Shown: piece by piece, positions 50,910 through 58,512 of the stretch
Position numbering within the stretch: the stretch's first letter is position 1
Layout of the letters: each line of letters starts with the position of its first letter
Origin: BOG-908 sp964242115
Lineage (GTDB): Bacteria; Pseudomonadota; Alphaproteobacteria; Acetobacterales; Acetobacteraceae
DNA length: 64,000 bases
Assembly: GCA_964242115.1 (NCBI GenBank)
Contig: CAXSZX010000008.1
Span: 114,705 to 178,704, forward strand
Direction: 5' to 3'
The notes under the pieces: generated by a model
What the model was told of the DNA's origin: nothing
Database searches by the model: none
Seen by the model: the letters and a program-made list of their open reading frames with translations, nothing else
Position numbers and translations under genes: made by a program

Positions 50910-51572
50910 TCAATACGCGTCCGGCACTGCAGCACGAACATGCCGTGCAACGCGGCTTACCTGACCGTCTGCGAGTTCCGCGACCGCGCCGCTTCCGGCA
51001 AAGGCAAGAAAGTTGGCGAGGATGTCATGCCCGTGTTCGCTGGCGATGCTTTCGGGATGAAACTGAACGCCGAAGATCGGGTGATGGCTGTGGCGCAGGC
51101 CCATGATCACGCCGTCTTCGGTGTGCGCGGTAACGGTGAGGCAGCTGGGCATGGTGTCGGGCCGGACGGTCAGGCTGTGGTAGCGGGTCGCCTGGAAGGG
51201 GCTTGGCAGGCCGGCGAAGACGTCCGTGCCGGCGTGCAGGACGGGGCTGGTCTTGCCGTGCATGGGGCGGGGCGCCCGGACGACGTCGCCACCGAACGCC
51301 TGGCCGATCGCCTGGTGGCCGAGGCAGACGCCAAGCAAAGGGACCACGCCGGCGGCGGCCGTGATGAGGTCGAGGCAGATGCCTGCCTCGTTGGGCGAAC
51401 ATGGGCCGGGGGACAGCACGATCGCGTCGGGCTTCAGCGCAAGGGCATCGTCTACGCTGAGCGCGTCGTTACGCCGTACGTCACAGGTCGCCCCAAGCTC
51501 GCCCAGGTAGTGGACCAGGTTGAAAGTGAAGCTGTCGTAGTTGTCGATCAGCAGAATCATCATCGTGCTCAT
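50910..51572 (-). CDS. trpG: anthranilate synthase / aminodeoxychorismate synthase glutaminase
   Basis: Class I glutamine amidotransferase subunit of 220 residues that supplies ammonia to TrpE or PabB. Catalytic triad: GVCLGHQAIGQAFGG (Cys) and GVQFHPESIASEHG (His, Glu); the start ILLIDNYDSFTFNLVHYL is diagnostic. The oxyanion and chorismate-partner blocks MHGKTSPVLHA and ATRYHSL are present. The partner gene trpE and the usual downstream trpD/trpC are not adjacent here, which is unusual for alphaproteobacteria. Confidence 0.93.
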   Translation of the reverse strand: MSTMMILLIDNYDSFTFNLVHYLGELGATCDVRRNDALSVDDALALKPDAIVLSPGPCSPNEAGICLDLITAAAGVVPLLGVCLGHQAIGQAFGGDVVRAPRPMHGKTSPVLHAGTDVFAGLPSPFQATRYHSLTVRPDTMPSCLTVTAHTEDGVIMGLRHSHHPIFGVQFHPESIASEHGHDILANFLAFAGSGAVAELADGQVSRVARHVRAAVPDAY

Positions 51573-51691
51573 GCCACAGCTTCAGGAACGTAAGCTTCGG
51601 CTAAACTCGCAGGACAGAACACCCTGGGTGTCTGCATCGTGGCTGACGACCACGACACAGAAGCCTCGCAACAGGCGAAGCGTCGACCCTA

Positions 51692-51767
51692 TGGTGAGCC
51701 CGGTGGGGATCGAACCCACGACCCCAAGATTAAAAGTCTCGTGCTCTACCAACTGAGCTACAGGCTC
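51692..51767 (-). tRNA. tRNA-Lys (anticodon TTT)
   Basis: On the minus strand GAGCCTG pairs with CGGGCTC; discriminator A and an encoded CCA follow. The anticodon loop is CTTTTAA, anticodon TTT, which decodes AAA and AAG. D arm (AGCTCAGTTGGTAGAGC) and T arm (GGGTTCGATCCC) are standard. Length 76 with CCA. It lies between trpG and a cyclophilin gene. Confidence 0.97.
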
Positions 51768-51840
51768 GCTCCGTCACCTAAAAGGGCATGCCGCCCGACA
51801 GGTCAACCCTGCAAAATCACGATCGGAACGCGTCGCCCGA

Positions 51841-52332
51841 TTACGCCGCCGCGTCGGACGCGAGTTGTGCCTTCACGATGCGGTCCGGCTCGCTGACCGT
51901 GCCGCCGCCGCCCGACCCGCGCTTGATCTTGTCCACGTGCTCCATGCCCTCGGTCACCTGGCCCCAAATGGTGTATTGGCCGTCCAGGTGCGGCGCCGGC
52001 GCGAACATGATGTAGAACTGGCTGTTGGCGCTGTTGGGATCGCCGGTGCGCGCAGCACCAACCGTGCCGCGCACGAACTTGGCCGTGCGAGTGAACTCCG
52101 CCGGCAGGGTACCATGCTTGCTGCCGCTGGTGCCCGTCCCGGTGGGGTCGCCGCCCTGCGCCATGAAGCCTTCGATCACGCGATGGAACGGCGTGCCGTC
52201 ATAGAAGCCCTCACGCGCCAACATGCGCACCCGCTCGACGTGCTTGGGGGCGAGGTCGGGGCGAAGCTGGATCGTCACGCGGCCGGATCTTAGGTCCATG
52301 TAGAGCGTGTTTTCTGGGTCGGTTTCGGACAT
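51841..52332 (-). CDS. ppiB: cytoplasmic peptidyl-prolyl isomerase (cyclophilin type)
   Basis: 163 residues, no signal peptide, so it acts in the cytoplasm. Active-site blocks: DGTPFHRVIEGFMAQGGDPT, NSANSQFYIMFAPAPHLDGQ and YTIWGQVTEGMEHVDKIKRG, with the catalytic Arg in FHRV and Gln in MAQGGD. The Trp in LDGQYTIWG is retained. AGGAG precedes the ATG. It is the paralogue of the exported cyclophilin just upstream (about 70 percent alike by eye over the core), with repeat A23 between. Confidence 0.95.
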   Translation of the reverse strand: MSETDPENTLYMDLRSGRVTIQLRPDLAPKHVERVRMLAREGFYDGTPFHRVIEGFMAQGGDPTGTGTSGSKHGTLPAEFTRTAKFVRGTVGAARTGDPNSANSQFYIMFAPAPHLDGQYTIWGQVTEGMEHVDKIKRGSGGGGTVSEPDRIVKAQLASDAAA

Positions 52333-52354
52333 TGGAAGCTCCTGTGTGTCGGAA

Positions 52355-52477
52355 GGAAGCAAGCAATTCTTTTTGGAAAAGACCCAAAAAACTTTGTCTC
52401 CGCTGTCGCGCGCTTGCCGGAGAGATCCGCGACAGCCGTCGTAAAAGCTTTTTGCTTCTTTTTCTTAAAAAAGAAGC
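52355..52477. repeat. family A palindromic repeat, copy A23
   Basis: Between the two cyclophilin genes. Left tip ATTC/GACCC damaged; inner arms AAAAAACTTTGTCTCCG and GTCGTAAAAGCTTTTTGC; right tip CTTC/GAAG with core TTTTTCTTAAAAAA; CCGCTGTCGCG and GATCCGCGACAGC both intact, so the central pairing holds. Confidence 0.85.
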
Positions 52478-52479
52478 GC

Positions 52480-53058
52480 TTACTTTACATCTGCAGCTAC
52501 ACGCATGTGCACGATGCGGTCCGGTTGCTCAACCTTGCCGTTGTTGTCGGCGTCGCCCCGCTTGATCTTGTCGACCAGGTCCATGCCGGAGACGACGTTG
52601 CCCCAGATGGTGTATTGGCCGTCAAGGCTGCTATTCGGCGCATACATGATGAAAAACTGGCTGTTGGCGCTGTCAGGGTCCTGGCTGCGCGCAGCGCCTA
52701 CGGTGCCACGCAGGAAGTGCGCTGTGGTGCTGAACTCTGCTGGTATGTTCGGATACTTGCTGCCGCCTTCGCCGGTGCCGGTGGGGTCGCCACCTTGCGC
52801 CATGAAACCTTCAATCACGCGGTGGAACGGCGTGCCGTCATAGAACCCTTCGCGGCACAGTTGCTTGATGCGCGCCACGTGCTTGGGGGCGAGGTCCGGA
52901 CGCAACCGGATCGTCACGCGGCCGCTCGGCAAGTCCATGTACACCGTATTCTGCGGATCCAGCTTCGGCGGCGGCGCGTCCGGCACGTCCGGTTGGGCTG
53001 CCGCCGCACCCACCAGCGCCACCGCAGCGTACAGGCCCAGCAACGAACGTCTAAACAT
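52480..53058 (-). CDS. exported peptidyl-prolyl isomerase (cyclophilin type)
   Basis: 192 residues from ATG 53058; GGGGAG lies a few bases upstream. A signal peptide (FRRSLLGLYAAVALVGAAAA) sends it to the periplasm. Core blocks DGTPFHRVIEGFMAQGGDPT, NSANSQFFIMYAPNSSLDGQ and YTIWGNVVSGMDLVDKIKRG match its cytoplasmic neighbour, so this is a local duplication in which one copy kept or gained an export signal. The start overlaps the end of coaD by 8 bases. Confidence 0.94.
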   Translation of the reverse strand: MFRRSLLGLYAAVALVGAAAAQPDVPDAPPPKLDPQNTVYMDLPSGRVTIRLRPDLAPKHVARIKQLCREGFYDGTPFHRVIEGFMAQGGDPTGTGEGGSKYPNIPAEFSTTAHFLRGTVGAARSQDPDSANSQFFIMYAPNSSLDGQYTIWGNVVSGMDLVDKIKRGDADNNGKVEQPDRIVHMRVAADVK

Positions 53059-53587
53059 CCTTGGACTCCCCATTCTTGTTCTCGTCTGGCTGGCGCACGC
53101 GAAGAAGCGTGCGCTGCAACGTCAGCGCGGGCACAAAACTCGACACATCCCCGCCCAGCCGCGCGATTTCCTTTACGAAGCGCGACGAGATGAACTGGTG
53201 GTGCTCGCTGGCCATCAGGAACACCGTCTCGACGTCCGGGTCCAGCCGGTAGTTCATGCCCGCCATCTGAAACTCGTAGTCGAAATCGGACACCGCGCGC
53301 AGGCCGCGGATCAGCATCGCGGCACCCACCGACCGCGCGAAGCTGATCAATAACGTGCCGAAGCTCACCACCTCGATCGGCGTGCCGACGCGTTTGCTGA
53401 TCGCGGCACACTCCTCGCGCACCAATTCCACGCGTTCCTCCAGCCCGAACAGCGGCCCCTTGCCGATGTTCTCGGCCACACCCACCACCAGGCGGTCCAC
53501 CAGCCGCGCGCCGCGGCAGATGATGTCTAGGTGACCGTTGGTGACCGGGTCGAACGTGCCGGGATAGATCCCGACGCGTTCAAACAT
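53051..53587 (-). CDS. coaD: phosphopantetheine adenylyltransferase
   Basis: Adds AMP to 4'-phosphopantetheine in coenzyme A synthesis. 178 residues: GIYPGTFDPVTNGHLDIICR with the nucleotide-binding TxGH, FGTLLISFARSVGAAMLIRG, RAVSDFDYEFQMAGMNYRLD and EHHQFISSRFVKEIARLGGD. It overlaps gyrA by 8 bases at its start (ATG TTT GA) and the cyclophilin gene by 8 at its end, so gyrA-coaD-cyclophilin is a tight operon. Confidence 0.97.
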   Translation of the reverse strand: MFERVGIYPGTFDPVTNGHLDIICRGARLVDRLVVGVAENIGKGPLFGLEERVELVREECAAISKRVGTPIEVVSFGTLLISFARSVGAAMLIRGLRAVSDFDYEFQMAGMNYRLDPDVETVFLMASEHHQFISSRFVKEIARLGGDVSSFVPALTLQRTLLRVRQPDENKNGESKDV

Positions 53588-56474
53588 CGTTCGGTCCTGT
53601 CTCGGCCTCTCCCGCCTCCCTGTCGCCGGAGTCGGCGCCAGTCTCGCCTGCGGAGTCGGCGCCAGTCTCGCCTGCGGAGTCGGCGCCAGTCTCGTCTGCG
53701 AGATCGGCGCCCGTCTCGTCGCCCACTGCACCTTCGCCGACGACCGCGGCCACCTCCAGCACAGGGAATATGCTGGTCACGTGCTCGCCCTCGCTGAGGC
53801 GGAACAGCGTCACACCCATCGTCTGACGCGCGGTGATGCGCACCTGGTCGGCCGGCACGCGGATCAGCCGGCCGGCGTCGGTTACCAGCATGACGTCGTC
53901 GCCGCGCCGTACCGGCAGGGTAGCCACCACGGCGGTGCCGTTGCGCGGTGCGAGCATGATGTTGGTGATGCCCTGTCCGCCGCGCCCGGTCACCCGGTAG
54001 TCATACGCCGACGACCGCTTGCCGAAGCCGCCATTGGTGACGGTCAGCAATATCTCTTCCGCCGCCTCGAGGTCCGCAACACGCTCGGCTGTCAGCACCA
54101 GATCGGCTGCGTCCTCCTCCTCCTGCCCGGGCTCAGCGGCCACCGGCTCGGCGATCACTTCGGCCGCCTCCTCCTCGTATCCGGTGCTGCGGCGGCGCGC
54201 GGCGATGGCGCGCAGGAAGCCGGCGCGCTCGGCGTTGCTGGCGCCCACGTGGCGCAGCACCGCCAGGCTGTTCACCTCGTCATGCGCAGTGAGTTTTATC
54301 CCGCGCACGCCTGCGGATTCCCGGCCGGCAAACACGCGCAACGTGTCATCGGTAATCTGGAAGCGGATACAGCGGCCCAGGCGCGTGGCCAGGAACACGT
54401 CGTCGCCATCGCGGCAGGTGGCCACGCCCACCAGGTGGTCGCCCTCGTCCAGCTTCATCGCGATCAGCCCGCTGGTGCGGATGCGGCCGAAATCGGACAG
54501 CCGGTTGCGCCTTACGTTGCCGCTCGACGTCGCGAAGACCAGATGCAGGCTTTCCCACAGGCTCTCGTCCTGCGGCAGCGGCAGCACGGTGGTGATCTTG
54601 TCCGACCCCAGCTCCGGCAACAGGTTTACCAGCGCGCGGCCCTTCGCGGTGGGTGCTGCTTCGGGCAGGCGCCACACTTTTTCGCGGAACGCCTTGCCGC
54701 CGCTGGAGAAAAACAGCACCCACTGGTGGGTGTGCGCGTTAAAACTGCGCGCCACGATGTCGTCACCGCGTGTGCCGGCAGCGGTGCGGCCGCGGCCGCC
54801 GCGGTTCTGTGCGCGGTACGTTTCCAGCGGGGTGCGCTTAATGAAGCCGTCGCGCGTGATGGTCACCACCATCTGGCCAGGCTCTATCAGGCTCTCGTCG
54901 TCCTGGTCGGCGGCGTAGTCCACGATGGCGGACAAGCGCGGCGTCGCAATCTCCGCGCGCACGCGCACCAGCTCGTCGCGCATCACCTCCATGCGGCGCG
55001 GGCGGCTCGCGATGATCTCGAGCAGCTCGCCGATCTTCTGCGCAACCTCCTTGAGTTCCGCGTCGATCTTCTCGGACTCAAGCCCGGTCAGGCGCTGCAG
55101 CCGCAGCTCCAGAATGCCGCGCGCCTGCGCCTCGGTCAGCCGCACCCTCTCGCCCACGATGATGTTGCCGCTGTCGTCGATCAGCGCCAGCAGTGCCGCC
55201 ACGTCGCCGGCCGGCCACTCGCGCGCCATCAGCGCGGCACGTGCCGCGGCCGCGTCGGGGCTGGCGCGGATCAGCCTGATCACCTCGTCGATGTTGGCGA
55301 CCGCGATCGACAGACCCACCAGCAAATGTGCGCGTTCGCGCGCTTTCGACAGCTCGTAGCGGCTGCGGCGGAGGATCACCTCCTCGCGGAAATCCACAAA
55401 GCACATCAGCAGGTCGCGCAGACCCATCGTGCGCGGGCGGCCGCGGTCCAGCGCCAGCATGTTGCAGGCGAAGCTGATCTGCATGTTGGTGAAGCGGAAA
55501 AGCTGGTTCAGCACCACCTCGCCGGTTGCGTCGCGCTTCAGCTCAATCACCACGCGCATGCCCTGACGGTCGCTCTCGTCGCGAATGTCGGCGATGCCTT
55601 CGATCTGCTTGGCGCGCACCAGCTCGGCAATGCGCTCCTGCAGCGTCGCCTTGTTCACCTGGTAGGGCAGCTCGGTGATGATGATCGCCTGGCGGTCGCG
55701 GCGCACCTCCTCGAACTCGCAGCGCGCGCGCAGGGTCAGCGACCCGCGCCCGGTCTCGAACGCGCTGCGGATGCCGGCGCGGCCGATAATCAGCCCGCCG
55801 GTGGGAAAGTCCGGCGCCGGCACGATGGCCATCAGCTCGTCGAGCGACGTCGCGGGGTCGGCGATCAGCGCCAACGCGGCGTCGATGATCTCGCCCGGGT
55901 TGTGCGGCGGGATCCGCGTGGCCATGCCGACGGCGATGCCCTCGGCGCCGTTGATCAGCAGGTTCGGATACGACGCCGGCAGGACGACGGGTTCCTGCTC
56001 GCTCTCGTCGTAGTTCGGGTTGAAATCGACGGTGTCCTTGTCGATGTCAGCAAGCAGGAACATCGCAGCCTGGGCCAGGCGCATTTCGGTGTAGCGCATT
56101 GCCGCCGGGCTATCGCCGTCAACGCTGCCAAAATTGCCCTGGCCGTCGATCAGCGGCACGCGAATGGAGAACGTCTGCGCCATGCGCACGGCGGCGTCGT
56201 AGATGCTGGCGTCGCCGTGCGGGTGATACTTGCCCATCACGTCGCCGACGATGCGCGCGGATTTGCGATACGGCTTGTCCGGCGTGTAGCCGGCCTCGTA
56301 CATGCCGAACAGGATGCGGCGGTGCACCGGCTTCAGCCCGTCGCGCGCGTCCGGCAGGGCGCGGCTGACGATGACGGACATGGCGTAGGCGAGGTAGGAG
56401 CGCTGCATCTCCTCCTCTAGCGTCACCGGCTGGGTGTCGCCGTGGCCTTCTGGGTTGTCGGTGGTCTCGCTCAA
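53580..56474 (-). CDS. gyrA: DNA gyrase subunit A
   Basis: Breaks and rejoins DNA in the gyrase A2B2 complex. 964 residues. The N-terminal LEEEMQRSYLAYAMSVIVSR, DARDGLKPVHRRILFGMYEA and the active Tyr in AAMRYTEMRLA are standard. At the quinolone pocket the text is HPHGDASIYD, which puts Ala where E. coli has Ser83, with Asp87 kept. The GyrA box is present as QNRGGRGRTAAG. The C-terminal tail is acidic and contains an eight-residue tandem repeat (ETGADSAG). The start is TTG 56474; no better start is visible. Confidence 0.97.
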   Translation of the reverse strand: MSETTDNPEGHGDTQPVTLEEEMQRSYLAYAMSVIVSRALPDARDGLKPVHRRILFGMYEAGYTPDKPYRKSARIVGDVMGKYHPHGDASIYDAAVRMAQTFSIRVPLIDGQGNFGSVDGDSPAAMRYTEMRLAQAAMFLLADIDKDTVDFNPNYDESEQEPVVLPASYPNLLINGAEGIAVGMATRIPPHNPGEIIDAALALIADPATSLDELMAIVPAPDFPTGGLIIGRAGIRSAFETGRGSLTLRARCEFEEVRRDRQAIIITELPYQVNKATLQERIAELVRAKQIEGIADIRDESDRQGMRVVIELKRDATGEVVLNQLFRFTNMQISFACNMLALDRGRPRTMGLRDLLMCFVDFREEVILRRSRYELSKARERAHLLVGLSIAVANIDEVIRLIRASPDAAAARAALMAREWPAGDVAALLALIDDSGNIIVGERVRLTEAQARGILELRLQRLTGLESEKIDAELKEVAQKIGELLEIIASRPRRMEVMRDELVRVRAEIATPRLSAIVDYAADQDDESLIEPGQMVVTITRDGFIKRTPLETYRAQNRGGRGRTAAGTRGDDIVARSFNAHTHQWVLFFSSGGKAFREKVWRLPEAAPTAKGRALVNLLPELGSDKITTVLPLPQDESLWESLHLVFATSSGNVRRNRLSDFGRIRTSGLIAMKLDEGDHLVGVATCRDGDDVFLATRLGRCIRFQITDDTLRVFAGRESAGVRGIKLTAHDEVNSLAVLRHVGASNAERAGFLRAIAARRRSTGYEEEAAEVIAEPVAAEPGQEEEDAADLVLTAERVADLEAAEEILLTVTNGGFGKRSSAYDYRVTGRGGQGITNIMLAPRNGTAVVATLPVRRGDDVMLVTDAGRLIRVPADQVRITARQTMGVTLFRLSEGEHVTSIFPVLEVAAVVGEGAVGDETGADLADETGADSAGETGADSAGETGADSGDREAGEAETGPNDV
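53628..53720. repeat. 24-bp tandem repeat in the 3' end of gyrA
   Basis: Three near-identical copies plus a diverged fourth of a 24-bp unit (beginning GGAGTCGGCGCCAGTCTCGC on the plus strand) at about 53628, 53652, 53676 and 53700. It encodes the ETGADSAG octapeptide repeats of the GyrA tail. Being a multiple of three, its copy number can vary without a frame change. Confidence 0.88.
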
Positions 56475-56540
56475 GGGTGCGTGCTCGCGTGGAAAGTTGG
56501 CGCTTTCTACATGGGGGCGAGGGCTGTGCCAAACTTGGGC

Positions 56541-56741
56541 AAGGCAAGGGGCTCTGCCCCTGGACCCCGCTGGGGCCAGTCGGCCCCAGACCCCCGGCTT
56601 CGCCCTAAGGGGTTTTCAGAGAGGGGCCGCACGTGTCTTGACCTCAGCGTTGTTGGCCCCTCTCTGAAAACCCCTTAAGCAAACCAGGTTCTAAGGACGA
56701 CTGTCCTTAGCGGGGTCCAGGGGCAGAGCCCCTGGCCTTGC
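56541..56741. repeat. family B composite hairpin repeat, copy B4 (inverted, with long core stem)
   Basis: Between gyrA and the symporter gene and inverted relative to B2. Outer ends GGGGCTCTGCCCCTGG and GGGGCAGAGCCCCTGG; the hairpin after GACCCCGC is TGGGGCC-AGTC-GGCCCCA in place of the TAAGGAC form; the core is a 22-bp perfect stem (56607-56628 and 56655-56676) with a 26-base loop resembling the reverse complement of the B2 loop; the far side has the TAAGGAC-type hairpin. The symporter stop codon falls inside the repeat (56691). Confidence 0.92.
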
Positions 56742-58166
56742 CCAACTCACCGCAGCCATCACCCCCACGTTGAGTGCCAAAGCCACCACTCCAACATTCA
56801 GGTCCGTCAACCCAAACGGCAACCAGGGCGCCAGGTCCGCCATGGTGACGCTCTCTGCCGTCATCACTGCCACCACCAGCACCCCGGCCCCGATCCCCGC
56901 CATGGCGCCGGCCGGGGTTACCAGCCGCCGCCGCGCCAGGCTCATCAGCAGCGCCGGGAAGAGCTGCGTCGCCAGCGCGTAGCCCATGAGCAACAGCTGC
57001 ACGATGGTGGCCCCGCCGCGAAGGGTGAAATACACCGCCACCAGCCCCACCACCGGCACCAGCCCGCGTGCCAGCAGCGAGACCTCCGCCTCCGTGGCAG
57101 CCGGCCGCAGCGGCCGGTACAGGTTGTTGGCCACCAGCGTCGCCGCCGCGATCAGGATGAGCGACCCCGGCACCAGCGCCGTCAGCACGCCCACCGCGCC
57201 GATCACGCCCACGAACCACGACGGAAACGACTGCACCGACAGCCGCATCAGCGCCAGGTCCACGTCCGGACCGTGCAGCCCCGGCACGCGCAGGATGGCC
57301 GCGAACCCCACGAAGAACACCAGCAGCAGGATCAGCTGATACAGCGGCAGGATGACCGCGTTACGGCGGAACACGCGCTCGTTTTGCGCGGTGTAGGCGG
57401 ACGCGAAGGAGTGCGGCCACATGAAAAAGCCCACCGCCGTCAGCAACACGGTGGACGCGAACCACACTGCCCCCTGCCCGTGCGCGGGCAGCGCGGCGAA
57501 GCCTGGCTTGGCCGCCTCGATGGCGCGGAACATCGGCGCCAGCCCGCCGTAGTCGTGCAGCGGAAAGTAGATGCCCAGGAAAAGCACCACCGCCAGGATC
57601 GCCACGTCCTTCGCCGCCGCCGTCCACGCGCTGCCGCGCACGCCGGACACGCTGGCGTAGATGACGACCACCAGCACGCCCACCCACACCGCCAGCGCCG
57701 GCGAAATCGCGCCGCCCGACGCGATGGAGACGATGATCTCCAGCCCCTTCAGCTGCAGCACCATGTAGGGCACCAGTGCGACCACGCCTACCAGCGTCAC
57801 CAACACTCCCAGGGCCGGGCTGTCGTACTTCCGGGCGAAGAAATCAGGCTGCGAGAACAGCCCCTCGGCTTTCGCGTAACGCCAGATCGGCGGCAGCAGC
57901 CAGTAGGAGCTGACATAGGCCAGCGCGCCGTAGCACAGGATGTAGTAGGCCGGCCCGCCGTGCCCGTAGGCCCAGCCGCTGCCGCCCAGAAAGGTGAAGG
58001 TGGTGTAGATCTCGCCGGCCATCAGCAGGAACACCAGGAGGGTGCCGAAGCCGCGGCCGCCGACGGTCCACTGCTCCAGGCTCATCTGGCGGCCGGTGCG
58101 CGCCAGCAGGCCCAGGCCGAGCGCCAGCAGCACACCCAGCCCGATGATCGCGAGCGCCAGGCTCAG
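56691..58166 (-). CDS. sodium:solute symporter family permease
   Basis: Twelve- to thirteen-helix SSS transporter of about 491 residues. MSLEQWTVGGRGFGTLLVFL (after a first helix LAIIGLGVLLALGLGLLA) and GEIYTTFTFLGGSGWAYGHG are typical of the subgroup paired with DUF3311 proteins. No ATG, GTG or TTG fits the expected N-terminus; a CTG at 58166 overlaps the DUF3311 stop (CTGA) and is my tentative start, with GTG 58133 as alternative. The last dozen residues (PGALPLDPAKDSRP) come from repeat B4, so the original C-terminus was replaced. Substrate unknown, perhaps an organic acid. Confidence 0.85.
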   Translation of the reverse strand: MSLALAIIGLGVLLALGLGLLARTGRQMSLEQWTVGGRGFGTLLVFLLMAGEIYTTFTFLGGSGWAYGHGGPAYYILCYGALAYVSSYWLLPPIWRYAKAEGLFSQPDFFARKYDSPALGVLVTLVGVVALVPYMVLQLKGLEIIVSIASGGAISPALAVWVGVLVVVIYASVSGVRGSAWTAAAKDVAILAVVLFLGIYFPLHDYGGLAPMFRAIEAAKPGFAALPAHGQGAVWFASTVLLTAVGFFMWPHSFASAYTAQNERVFRRNAVILPLYQLILLLVFFVGFAAILRVPGLHGPDVDLALMRLSVQSFPSWFVGVIGAVGVLTALVPGSLILIAAATLVANNLYRPLRPAATEAEVSLLARGLVPVVGLVAVYFTLRGGATIVQLLLMGYALATQLFPALLMSLARRRLVTPAGAMAGIGAGVLVVAVMTAESVTMADLAPWLPFGLTDLNVGVVALALNVGVMAAVSWARPGALPLDPAKDSRP

Positions 58167-58354
58167 GGCTCCCTGTTGGCGGGGTCGGTCAGGTAGATCA
58201 CCGCCATCACGGTCGCTGTCAGAACAACGCTTCCCACCATCCAGGCCAGCAGCAGCGGCATGCCGAACACCAGCGGCGTGCTGCGGTTGAAGAACACCAC
58301 GCCGGCGAGCATGGCGGCGGGTGGCAGCAGGGCTAGCCAGCGTAGTGTGATCAT
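58163..58354 (-). CDS. DUF3311 small membrane protein
   Basis: 63 residues with two membrane helices (LALLPPAAMLAGVVFFN and LLAWMVGSVVLTATVMAVIY). DUF3311 proteins are regular partners of an SSS permease encoded directly downstream, as here, and are thought to be needed for its assembly or activity. GGGAGGT precedes the ATG. The stop overlaps the supposed permease start. Confidence 0.9.
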   Translation of the reverse strand: MITLRWLALLPPAAMLAGVVFFNRSTPLVFGMPLLLAWMVGSVVLTATVMAVIYLTDPANREP

Positions 58355-58379
58355 CGGGACCTCCCTGTCGGCGAGTGAG

Positions 58380-58511
58380 CAAGCAAGCAGTTCTTTTTTC
58401 GAAAAAGAACCAAAAAACTTTTGTTCCTTGGGTAGTCGTTTGTGGAAAGGTCCGCGACAGCCGAGACAAAAGTTTTTTGCTTCTTTTTCTCAAAAAAGAA
58501 GGCCTTGCTTG
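58380..58511. repeat. family A palindromic repeat, copy A24
   Basis: Complete. Left tip GTTC/GAAC with core TTTTTTCGAAAAA; right tip CTTC/GAAG with core TTTTTCTCAAAAAA. Inner arms AAAAAACTTTTGTTCC and GAGACAAAAGTTTTTTGC pair over about 12 bases, and GGTCCGCGACAGCC marks the centre. Upstream of the DUF3311 gene, ending at the polymerase stop. Confidence 0.92.
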
Positions 58512-58512
58512 C

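Noticed and set aside
53781..56420. Plus-strand frame of 879 codons opposite gyrA
   Set aside because: Exact antisense of a fully conserved gyrase gene; text is His/Gln/Arg/Ala-rich without family features.
16263..56741. Insertion sequences or transposase genes
   Set aside because: No transposase, target-site duplication or terminal IS motif seen; repeats are too short to encode one.
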